Positions 1 to 12,400 of a DNA stretch of 64,000 bases are shown here, piece after piece. The translations under genes and the position numbers were made by a program. Origin of the DNA: Mauremys mutica. Its lineage: Eukaryota; Chordata; Testudines; Geoemydidae. Under the pieces are notes generated by a model. The model saw only the letters and a program-made list of their open reading frames with translations, was not told the origin of the DNA and ran no database searches. The stretch covers positions 27,130,003 through 27,194,002 of the forward strand of contig NC_059075.1 of assembly GCF_020497125.1 (NCBI RefSeq). Direction: 5' to 3'. Positions within the stretch are counted from its first letter, which is position 1. Each line of letters begins with the position of its first letter.

Positions 1-305
1 TGGTGCTATCTGTTGTATTATTGCTTTATTAGCAGTTTTGTTGTACAAACAGCAAATATGACTCCACAAGTAGTCATATGAGTGTCTTTCAGATATTAGA
101 GTATCACTGTCTTAATGATATGGTTAAGGGTTCATCTGACTGTGATTCTATGTTTAAACATTTTTGATTACTTCATAATTTGATGTTAGGAAAATTAAAT
201 ACAAGGAGAGGAGAGCTATATGGTAGCAAGTGGCACGTTATATTATACTGTCCTAAGCAACAATAATTCCACAAGCGGCGATATGTTTCTTGATTCTTTC
301 TTCAG
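1..305. other. Intronic sequence, nothing recognised
   Basis: Presumed intron 5' of the first visible ATG2B exon. AT-rich. I see no further exon or repeat. Confidence 0.5.
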
Positions 306-456
306 CAGGATGGTGGGAATATCCTGGAAGGCAAGCGTGGTGAATTCTGGTTTGAGTTCAACAGTGGTTCATTATTCTGTGTGACTAAATATGAAGGTTT
401 TGAAGACAAACATTACATCTGTCTTCATTCTAGCAGCCTCAGTTTATATCATCAAG
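306..456 (+). CDS. ATG2B: ATG2B coding exon 1 in window
   Basis: First recognisable exon, encoding residues 1-50 of the visible fragment ([17 protein letters not shown] and onward, ending SLYHQ). The acceptor is a tandem CAGCAG, so the exon could start at 306 or 309, a difference of one Gln codon. The donor is CAAG|GTAGGA. It ends in phase 1. The earlier exons are outside the window. Confidence 0.93.
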
Positions 457-3400
457 GTAGGAACTTAAAATGTCAATGGATGTAAATTTGGGTAAAGATT
501 AATTAATTGTTAAATACAGGCTCTTTGGGGCAGGAACAGTCGTTTTATTCTATGTACAGCATTTAGCATAATGGGGTTCTGGTCCATGACTAGGGTCCCT
601 AGGCACTATAGTAATACAAATAATAAATAACAATAATTAATATGTTTGCTTTGGGATCAATCTAGCTTAAAATGACCTCTGCAACTGCTGGCCTGCAAAA
701 CTCTCAAATCTGCAGAAATTGTCTCTTTTTCAAAAAGTGTCACTCTCATTTGTTAATTTCCATGTAATTCCAACATGGTACAATTCTGTGTGCACTCCTT
801 GAAATCCTAATGTAGGTTTTAGGTCCTTTCCTGACTGGCTAAATTACTGGCTGACTGCAAAGTATTTTAAAGGGACCAAACAGTCTCCATGGATGACAGC
901 TCCATTGTAGCCAAGGAGAGTGGTATCTGTCAGTTTTAAGGTTTCCTGTTCATATAACTTCAAATGAGCGGCAATGAGGTTAAGGGAATTTCAGTGTGAG
1001 GGCTTCTGTTAAGTTGGGGGAATGACATACATCTGGCACTGTCTCTCATGATCTTCACCAGCCTCCCAATCACTAACTTCTAGGGACGGAGGATGTACAA
1101 CAGCAGAAGCTTTCCTATCACTCATGTCTGAGCTCTCCTTTCTGTTTTTGCTAATAATATAGCAAAGTTAATTGCTGGTAATTAGCTGGAGACTTAAAAT
1201 TATCTTATCACCAGGTAAGGGTAGACAGATTTCCAATGGTTTTACCTAAATCACAAACATCTCTGCTGCACCGGATAACCGTAGCTACAATCTCCGTACA
1301 GGTGTGGTGGATGGAGTTGTCCCTCCATCTGAAATACGACTGCCTACCACAACGCGTCCACATTGGTTAGAACCTACCATTTATTTTTCCGAAGAAGATG
1401 GTCTCAGTAGGACTTCTTCAGATGGTGTGGGAGTGGACTGTTTAAGTATGCTGTCTGTTGCAGTGAAAATCCAGTCAAATAAATCGGAGAGCAACACAAA
1501 GGTTTGTGTTTCCAACTTTGAGCTTTCATGCATTGTCTAGATTATTTCAGACACCTAATTTACCTGAAAGCATTTACAAGAATTCAAACTTTCTTCTAAA
1601 GGTCATAGATAAACACAAATAACTACAAACTTTGAACCATGTCCATTTTTAAACTATTAAACTCATAATTATTGAAATCTGAATGCTTTACTAGATTTTA
1701 AAACTACTTTAGTATTACTTGTGGTTATGTCTGTTATTTACCAACATAACAGCCTAACATTTCATGTGCTTCCTTGTGCTGATCACTATTGCTTTTATCT
1801 AAAGGATCTGTATTTTTTGGCCAGTTAGCCTTCTTGCCCATTTTTTGCTCTGTTTTACCTCTGCTATGCATTTGTGGAGGTGATTCTCCACCTCAGGCAG
1901 GGATAAATACAAAGAGCTATAAGCTTAGCGTTCAGTTCATTGGCAGCTTTGCCTGGTAGGGAAATATTTTATCTTTTACCCTAAAGAGCAGCCTTTTCCT
2001 GCCTACTTCCAGTCTCACTGTCTGCACTGGTACGAGTTCATTTGGCTTTGGCTCCTGCATTCATTGGTATGGGCAGAAGATGAGAGCTCTGGCTCTGCTT
2101 TGCTCCCCCTACCCAGAATCCAACAGCTCTTATAGTGGCACACAGGTGGGATGGAAAAAGAGGGAGTCTCCATTGGGAGCCAACTTCAGACCATCACAAG
2201 GGCTCAACAGCTCAATGGCTTCAAGCTTTGCCAGGGCATTGGCAACCTCCAGAACAGGGACACCACTAGACCTGTAGTTCCATTCTTCATGGACCCCAGA
2301 ATGATGCAACAGATCATTGTGCACCTTCCTAATGCCCTTTAGCCACTGCCTCTAACTACAGAGCATCTCCACTAGCCACCATTGATCTTCCTCAGCTGGG
2401 GTAAGTGCCTTTCCTTAGTGATATCCACTACAACCAAGCCATATTTCTGGAAGTGCTACAGTGGCTTCTGACCGGAATAGGGGGTCTCCCTCTTCCAGAT
2501 GCAACTGGGCACTGCCTGGAAAAGGCAAGCCATAAGATAGAGTTTAAGGCCAGAAGGGGCCACAAGATCATCTAATCTGATTGTAACATTCTACGGGGTA
2601 CAATCTGGACTGCGGGACAGCTGTGTCTTCTCAATACTCCAGCCTGGAGTGCCTTTTACACTGCTTTGCTGTGAGAACCACCACTCCTAGCCAGTTCACA
2701 CACAGCTTCTAGCATGCAAAATCACTCCCAGCTATATTACATAAATGCTCTGGCCAGCCACTCATGAATTACATACATGGTGACAGCAGCAAATTCCCAG
2801 TCCCAGACCTTCCTCCAGAAATGTACCTCTTGTACTGCCCAGCACCCACTGGACAATTCAAGCTTCTATAAAGTCTGTCATTTCATCAATGGAAAATGAT
2901 ATGCACAGTCCCTGTTATCTCAAGTGGAGGTTCCCAACTCTTCAGTCCAAACACACACTGGTTTAGATAAAACAATAAAGCAAGTTTATTAACTGCAGAA
3001 AGATTTTAGGTGATTACAAGTAATAAGGCATAGAAGTCAGAATTGGTTACAAAGAAAATAAAAAGATAAGACGCAAACTAATACTTAACAAGCTAAGTGA
3101 ACTTAAAAGCAAAAAGGGTTTTTTTTACCAAAGGCTTACAGCAGGCTGGCAGGATTGCTTCAGCCAGGACCACCACCTCCCCCAGTTCAATGATGTTGTA
3201 GCTGTCGTGAGTATAGATGAAGGGCGAGAGGTAATTTGTGTTGTGTGTGTCCTCCATTCTTATTCCATTCTCCCCTTTTTGAGGATTACCTCTAGCTCAG
3301 ATTCAGGCAACAGCCACTCTGTTTACACTGGAACCCCCAGTTCTATTATCAGTATGCAAAGTTCTTGCTTACACTCTTCCTTCTGCTGAAGAATGGCCAT

Positions 3401-6400
3401 TTAACTAGGTGTTGATCTATAATGTAGTTCATCTGGTTATGCTGATACACTGGAGCCCCAGCCAGGTATCTTTTGTCTTTGAAAAACTGCTTTTGGCTTG
3501 CTTTTCTTAAACTTGGAACATGTTACAGTTATGTTATACAGTAGAATCTTCTAACTTTACATACAACGTTAATACACACATTTTACCAGGACAGTAATGT
3601 TCAGTATATTATGAGTTTCCAAATGATATCTCACAAGGCATACTCTGTACAACATTTATCATAGTCTTGTAAAAATGGTGAACATGAGGTACAGCCGGTC
3701 GCACTGACCTCCCGTATATCACAAGCCACCGACTCCACCTAGTACCCGCACACTAAAACTAAAAACCAAAATTAGACCAAAGTATTACAGCTCTCAGGAG
3801 ACTAAACTATTATGTGCCACAGGAAGACAATAAGTAGGACCAAGGTGCACCAATGTCCAAGGACACTATGATGGCAGGCAGTTGATTACCCAGATAATCC
3901 CATTAAGTGACCCACACTCTACACTGAAGTGGAAGGAGAAAACCCTCCAAGGTCATTGCCAATCTGACAAGGAGTAAAAATTCCTTCCCAATCCCACATA
4001 TGGCAGTCAGTTAGACTCTGAGCAAGAGCCAGCCAACTAGGCTCCCAAGAGAGAGAACAAGAATGCTTAGTGCCCCTCAGAGCACAAACACAGAATATAT
4101 TGGTGGAAAAAGAGAATCCATCCAGACCCACTTCAGGCAACGAGCTGAAGCCCTGAGGCATGAGATTTTTAGAAACATCAGACACAAAGTTGCCCCCCCC
4201 CCGCCCACCCATCACAAGCAACCCTGTCATATAGTCTCATTCAGAAATTTATCCAGCTGTCTCTGAAAACTAAATTAACTAATTGTTTACCCCCACAACT
4301 CCTATTTGGAGGCTGTTCCAGAACCTCACTCTGATGGTTAGAAGCCCTCTTCTAATTTCCAGCCTGAATTTGTTCATGGCCAGTTTATATCCATTTCTTC
4401 TTGTGCCAAGATTCTCCTTTAGTTTAAATAGCTATTCACACTCGCTGGTGTTTACTCCTCCCACCCCTTCTCCAATCATATCCCTTCCCAGCCTTCATTT
4501 TGCTAGGCTAAACAAGCCAAGCTCTTTTTGTCCCCTCTCGTAAGATAGGTGTTCCATTCCTCTGATCATCATAGTAGCTCTTCTCTGCACCTGTTGTAAA
4601 TTGAATTAATCTTTCTTGAACATGGGTAGCCAAAATTGTACACCGTATTCCAAATGAGATCTTACCAGTGCCTTATAAAATGGCATTAATACTTTATTTC
4701 TACTGGAAATGCCTCTCCTGATAAGTCTTAGGATAGTATTTGTTTTTTTCATAGCCACAGCACATTGAGTCATCCTGTGATCAACCAGCTCTCTTCCTCT
4801 GCCACTTCCAACTGTTAAACCCCCAATTTATAGCTGAAATTCTTATTATTAGGCTCTAGGTACATGACCTTGAACTTTGTACTATTGAATTTCAACCCAT
4901 ATCTGTTCCTTTCAGTCTTCAAGGTCGTCCAGATCTTCCTGTATAATAATCTAATCCTTCTCTGTAATGATGATGGCTCCCAACTTTTGAATTAGAAAAT
5001 TTCACTAGCATACTACTATTTTATGTATCACCATTAATAAAAATATTGAATAAGATTGGTCCCAAGTGTTCATTGAGGAACTCCCATTAGTAAACTCCCT
5101 CTAGTTGAAGAATTCACCTTTCAGCACAACCCATTGCCAGTTCCTCACCCCACCTCAGAATTCTTGTACTAATCTCCATCTTCTGTAGTTTGACGAATAA
5201 TTTCCCTTGTAATAGCAAATACTTTACTGAAGTTGAAGTATTTAGATCTTTCCGTTATTTTAAAAAAAAATCGGTTATCTTCTCAACACAGAGTAGGGAG
5301 TGACCTCTCGTTGTCAGGCTCGATGAGCACTATGCCCTCCCCAGTTCAACATTAAGCACAAGAAAGGAGGAAAAGGGAAAATTCAGGTCAGAACTTGACT
5401 TCAGTTCTCAGTCCGCAGTGAATCAGCAAAATCTAAGAATAAATGGGAACTAGCAAAAAGCTTGCATAAACCTAATCTCTCTCTGAAGGAGGAAAAGTTG
5501 TGTCACTCATAAAAAAGGGAAAATGTAGTACCCTCAGATCATCTTATCTGTAGAGGAGTCTGAGCCTCCAGCCCTGGAGACAAAGAAACCAGGAAAAGCT
5601 CTTTCCTCTGTACCAGTATGAGCTCATGCTCTGTTGCCCTAGGGCAATTCAGAGACTTCTGAAGTAAGTGGCTGATGAAATGGAAAGTGAGACAACAGTG
5701 AGTACTTTCCATCAGCCTCTAAGAAAAAAGTCTGAATTATGTACCTCCAGTTATAGGAAATATGGTTAAGTCAGGGTGGGAGCAAATAAGAGAATTGTAG
5801 AGATAATAAAAAACATTCTACCTGATGCCTAAGTTAAAATCACAGCCTGTGATTTTGCTGTTGCCTATTTAGTTATTGAAATGATGGATTTCTTCAAAAG
5901 TAGTAGACCTGTTGTCCAAGGAGCCCATGGAGTTTGGGGTAGAAATTGCTCTATGGTTTAAAATGAGGCAGCATATGCCTCTCTAATGGTAATAGCAGCC
6001 ATATTGTATCTGGGCCTGGATAGGTTATTTTATTTTTTCAGACCCAGCTATCAGATGTAAAATTGATCCTTCATAAGGTCTCACTGTCTGTAACTTTCGT
6101 GTCATATGCATCTTTGGACTTTTAAAGATTTGTGGCATAGACCACAGCATGCAGTACTATAGCTAGATGTTTGTGGATTGTAGACTAGAAAGCCAAACTG
6201 AACACTTAATTGTCTCTCTAAGTATTTTGAGAACAAGCTCTTTGATGAAACAGTGCACAAAGGAGTTCTTTTTTGAAGCAAAAGACAGAAAGACCCTATG
6301 ATCAACAAAACAGAAGAGGCAGGACTGCAGAACATTATTAAAAAAACAAAAACAAAAAGTTAGTCAGTCACTTCGTGGCTTCTCCTCTTAGAATGGCTGC

Positions 6401-9400
6401 CAGATTCCACCCTAGATGTGGTTGCATGTCAGTTGTTTTTGAGTGATCCCCGTGAATATAATCTGTAAAGTGCCTTGGGATATTTCAGGGCAAAAGATGC
6501 TATGTGTACTTACAGATAGGTGGTTATATTATTACTTAAAACTAGAAAAATCTATTCCTTTTAAATAATATTGTGTGTTTTGTTTGTTCATTACAGTGTA
6601 GCTTCTTGGCCTATTTTGGTCTTCACATTACTGTTTAGAACAGCACCCCTGAATGATAGTGGTTTGATATTCATAAAATATTATTTTACAAAAAGGGTTA
6701 GACTGTGTTAACCATGATTTCAGGGACATGACTATTGATGCATAGTGTTTATCTTCTTGAAATAGTACCTTTCTGAATTCAGACTTATGACCCAATCACA
6801 TCCCCCTTGAAAGTGGTGGGAGTCCTGCTGTTGACTTAAGTGGGAACAAGATAAAACCCACAGTTCAGAGTTCCAAATCTCAAAACATACACACTAATTT
6901 AATGTACACTAATTTGCATAACTTTTCTATGCAGGAATTTCTAGTTGCTGTTGGGCTGAGAGGAGCCACTCTCCAGCACAGAGTATTGCCTTCAGGTCTA
7001 AGCTGGCATGAACAGGTCAGGTTAATGTAATTTTCTTGATTTCATGCTTAATTTCAGTTTTACTACTGATTGTTTTAAAGATTGAACTGATCCTTCATGA
7101 AAAATCTTTGTCTTTTGGCTTTGTGTTTAACTCAATATCACTATCTTACGGTGTTCTCAGAAGTGTTATTGCTGTCCTTTTGACATTCTTTCCCCTCTTG
7201 CCTCCAGAGCATTGCTAGAGTTTGATCTTGTTGTGAAATCCTTATCTGTGTCATTATTTCTCATCTCACTTGCAACAATTCCCCCTATTATGATCATTCT
7301 GAATCCTACCCTTTCAACTTTAGGAAATCCAGAATGTTGACCTCAAACTGCTCTCTCACTATTAGGTAGAAGATCTCAATACACCAATGCTTGATTATGT
7401 TCACCACTTTCATGTCCACCTCTGAATCCTATAATATAAATAATTCTCAACTGACAAAAAAGGCTATTAAGGGACTCTCTCCACTTCAGATCTTCAACCC
7501 TATAACTGTCTTCATTTCCATCTGCTCATTTAATTTCTTAAATCACTTCTCTCCTATCTCTTTTCCACAACTAGCTTGAATAGTAGTAGTTGGAATAAAA
7601 AACTTTGGAGCAAGAGTGAATGACTGATTAAATATAAGCCTGTAATGCCAGACTGCAGTAGAATAAAAGGCTATATTGAGATGTGTGAATATAGAGGTTC
7701 AGGATATAGCACACATGACTAGAGAGAAAATTCCTGAGTACCCAGAACTGAGGTGAGAGCCTTATCTGGAACACCTTTGGGTAGTACCTCTTTATAAAAA
7801 GGATAGCAATAAACTAGGGGGCAAGAGCTGCAAAGAAAATGATGGACTGTATCATACATGAGGGAGGTTAGAAGAAATGTAACATTTGTAGCTTAAATTA
7901 AGGGAGAGAACAAATACTTGAAAGCAATACATGTAGAGGAGTAAACTCAAATAGTATTACAAGAAATGTTGACCTTTCAACTAAAGATGGGCAAGATCAG
8001 ATGAGAGAGAAAATTTTGCTAATAGTAAAAACTTGTCAGGAGTGGGTTCAGACCAAATTAGTGGGGGGAAAAATAGACTCTAGGGAATAATGTAGATTAC
8101 TATGGGGATATGGTAGAGGTCTATAAAATCATGAATGATGTGGAGAAAGTGAATAAGGAAGTGTTATTTACCCCTTCACATAACACAAGAACCAGGGGTC
8201 ACCCAATGAAATTAATAGGTAGCAGGTTTAAAACAAACAAAAAGAAGTACTTCTGCACAGTATGCACAGTCAACTTGTGGAAGTCTTTGCCAGGGGCTAT
8301 TGTGGCAGCCCAAACTATAACTGGATTCAAAAAAGAATTACGTAAGTTCATGGAGGATAGGTCCACAAATGGCTATTAGCCAAGGTGGTCAGGGACGCAA
8401 CCCTATCCTCTGGGTGTCCCTAAGCCTCTGGCTGCCAGATGCTGGGACTGAACGACAGGGGATGGATCACTTGATGATTTCTTTGTTCTGTTGAATAGTT
8501 TTTGAAGCATCTGGCATTGGCCACTGTTGGAAGACAGGTTACTAGACTAGATGGACCATTAGTCTGATCCAGTGTGGTTGTTCTTAAATTCTTAATCCTT
8601 ATGTAGGAACTAACATGAACTTCTGTAGTTGTTGGGTTGGATTAAAAGGTTTCCATTTCTACTGTCTAATTCTCAACAGTTTGAGGGTTTCCTTCTCACT
8701 CATTCTCCCCTTTTTACATAGAACACTCTCCCTTCCTTTCAATTACTCAGTAAATGCCCCCTTAATATTTTGGGTTTCTCCCCCTCACCTTCTCTCTCTC
8801 AAACATTTTGTTATAGTATGTATTAAGGATTATCTCTTTTAAAAATCCATGTTGTTTACTAACATAACATATACTGAAAGATCATAATCATATTTTTTGT
8901 AATTGTAGATTTTATATTTTTTGAATATTTCTGATGAGCCTGTTTTGGGATATAATCCTCCAGCTTCCATTACAACTTTTCATATACACCTCTGGAGTTG
9001 TGCTCTTGATTACAGGTAAATAAAATGAATGTGTTTGTCTCCTTATGGTACTGTAACTGTTTAGTAAGATACTCTTCAGGAATGCTCCAGTTTACGTATC
9101 AGAATGCATATTTGTCCAGGCTTGTTTTGAAGAAAAATTTATAACTAAAAATAGTTCTCTTGATCAATCTTTAAGATTGCATTGTTGCATTTCTAAATAT
9201 GTAGGATGTATTAAAAATTTTTCTCCTTTTTTGTTGTTAGGCCTTTGTTTTTGCCAACCAGATCTCTACTTACTGTTGAAACTTTCAGCATTTCCAGTAA
9301 CGTTGCACTGGATAAGTCCTCTTCTACTCTCAGGTATAAATTAGAGTGTTCTTAAAATATGGAAGCTCACATAACCATTGTAGCCTTTATTTCTTCTTCA

Positions 9401-12400
9401 AGTGCTTGCTCGTGTCCATTCCATGTTAGGTGGTATGGCACACCGCATGCACAGTTGCCGGAGATTTTTCCTTCAATGGTGTCCATTGGGCTGGCTCTAG
9501 CGCCCCTTGTACTTGGTGCTTACAATTCCTCGCCTCCCTTGATCGATGGAGGGGATTCCTGGTTAGTAGGCTTGGGATTGCCTTTGTCAAACCCTATGCC
9601 TCAGTATCCCTAATCTTGGATACATCCAAGCTAGGTTGGGGGGTTCTCCTTGAGCACCTCAGAAATCAAGGTCTGTGGTCCCAGGAGGAACTCTCCTTAT
9701 ATATAAATGTCAGAGAGCTTGGTGGGGTCCGCCTAGCATGTTTTTTATCCCAGATTGCAGGCAAGGTTATGCAAATCCTTACATGGCAGCCATGTTTTAC
9801 ATCAACAAGCAGGGAGGGGCATGTTCTTCCCCCTGTGTCAAGAGGCCATTTGCTTATGGGAATTCTGCGTAAAGCACTCAATCTCACCTTCCAGGAGCTC
9901 AGAACAATCTGGCAGATCACCTCAGCAGATCTTTCTCCTCTCACAATGAGTGGTCCCTTCATCCTGATATAGTCAGGACCATCTTCCAGCAGCAGGTGAC
10001 TCCCCTGCTTGCAGAGCCTGTTTTGCCTGGTTGCAAACAGGTACATGTCAGTAGTTTTGATCTCTATGCAGGCGCAGCCCAGGCTTGCTCACAGATGCCT
10101 GTTCCCCTGGACAAAGCATCTGTTCTATGCGTTTTCTCCCCATTCCTCTCATGCACAGTCTTACTCAAAGTCAAGCATGACAGAAAGAAGGTTATTCTTG
10201 TGGCCCTAGCATGGTCATGCCAGCACTGGTTCGAAATGTTATTGGACTGTCAGTAGTGACCTCAGTGCCACTCCCTCCCCTTCAAACCTGATCTTGCGTG
10301 ATCATGTCTGATTGCTCTACCCGAACCTCAAGGCCCTCCACCTGACTCCCTGGAAGCTCCATGGTTAAACCCAGCAGAGCTGGCCTGTTTGGAGCAAATC
10401 TGCCAGGCATTGCTAGGTAGTAGGAAACCATCTATTAAAGTGGCTTACCTAGCCAAGTGGAAGCATTTCTCCATGTGGTCGTCCCAGTGAGGCTTCTCAC
10501 CTTCTAGGTCACCTCTCCAGTTTGTGCTGGAGTATCTGCTTCATCTGAAACATCGGGGCCTACTCATCTCATCAGTTAAGGCAGTGATCCCCAACCTTTT
10601 TGGCTGTCGGGCACCAGCCGAAGGACCACTGCGGCGGTGGAGCACCCGCCGAAATGCCGCCAAATTTTGGCAGCATTTCGGCGGCGACGCCTCTCAATGA
10701 CATCACTTGCCGTCGACAAGCAACGTCATCGAGAGGCATCCCCGCTGAAATTCGGGAGCGACACTTCTCGATGACGTCACTTGTGGACGGCAAGCGGCGT
10801 CAGCGAGAGGCGTCCCCGCCGAAATTCAGGGGTGATGCCTCTCAATGACGTCACTTGTCGGCGACAAGCGTCGTCATTGAGAGGTGTCCCCACCGAAATG
10901 CTGCTGAAATTCGGCGGCATTTCGGCGGGTGCTCTCCCGGGGGCCAGGACGCGGGCGCATTAAGATGCCCCCACGTCCGGGCACCGCGTTGGGGGCCACT
11001 GAGTTAAGGTGCATCTAGCGGCCGTCTCAGTCTTCCGCCCTCCGGTGGATGGTAGGTCGTTTTTTTTTCTCACTAAATGTCCATTCACTTCCTCAGGGGC
11101 TTAGAGAGACTATACCTGCAGATTCGTGAACCCATTCCCCCATGAGACCTAAACCTGGTCCTGTCAAGATTCACAGGCCCTCCCTTTGAGCTGTTGGCAT
11201 CATTCCCCTTGTCGTACCTCTCCTGGAAGGTTGCCTTCCTGGTAGCGATTACCTTGGTCAGGAGGGTCTCAGAGATCAGGGCCCTTATGTCAGAAACCCT
11301 GTATATAGTGTTCTTTAAGGACAAGGTTCAACTTCACCACGCGTCCCTTCTGAAGGTGTTGCAGTTTCACAGTAATCAGGCTATCTTTCTGCCAGTATTC
11401 TTCCCGAAACTGTATAAGAATAGGGAGGAGCAGTGTCTCCACACATTGGACATTAGGCATGCCCTGACCTTCTATATAGAAAGGACCAAACCGTTCTATA
11501 CATCCATGCAGTTCTTTGTGGCAATAGGAGACAGAATGAAAGCTCTGCCAGTTTTGGCCCAAATAATTTCATCGTGGATCACTTCCTGCATTCGCTTGTG
11601 CTATGAGCAGGTGGGTGCTCCATCTCCTGCCATCTGCACTGCCCACTCGATGAGAGCTCAAACTTCTTCAGCAGCGTTTCTGGCCCAGGTCCCAATCCAG
11701 GTATTTGCAGAGCAGCGACCTGGTTGTCGGTGCATATTTTTTTCATCCCACTACGCCATCACCCAGAAGGCTAGAGATGATTCCGGGTTTGGTAGAGCAG
11801 TGTTGCAATCCTCATATCCATGAACTCTGAGCCCACCTCTTAAGGTACTGCTTGGGCGTCACCTAACGTGGAATGGACACGAGCAAGCACTTGAAGAAAA
11901 AGCGGTTACTAACTTTTCTGTGAGTGTTTTTCTTCGAGTTGTGTTGCTCGTGTCCATTCCACAACCCATCGTCCTCCCCTTCTTTCGGAGTTAGCCAGTA
12001 AGAAGGAACTGAGAAGGTGTGGAGCTGGCCAGGCCCCTTATACCGGCACATGCATGCTCAGCACCAGAGGGTGCTAGAGCCTGCCCAACAGATACCACTG
12101 AGGGAAAAATTTCCATCAACTGTGCACTCAGCGTGTGCACGCCACCTAACATGGAATGGATGTGAGCAACACATCTCAAAGAACAACAGTTACAGAAAGG
12201 TGAGTAACCATTTTTTCTGTCTTTTATGGAGAAAATATTCTCCTTGAGTGGAGAATTACATTTATTCCAGGCTATTTATTATACTTTGCCTGGATATAAT
12301 CCCTGGGTTTGCTTAAATCCATTGTTCTTGAGTGGATTGTTTGTCCCACTGCTAATTGTTGTTGTGATACCTTTAAATACGCTTGAAAAATATTGTAAAA

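Noticed and set aside
2080..2342. Overlapping short frames on both strands as a processed pseudogene
   Set aside because: No protein family could be recognised and there is no poly(A) tail or flanking duplication.
10660..10930. Regular 74-bp tandem repeats as a CRISPR-like or satellite array
   Set aside because: Only three units, diverged, bounded by hAT terminal repeats and an 8-bp duplication. The genome is eukaryotic.
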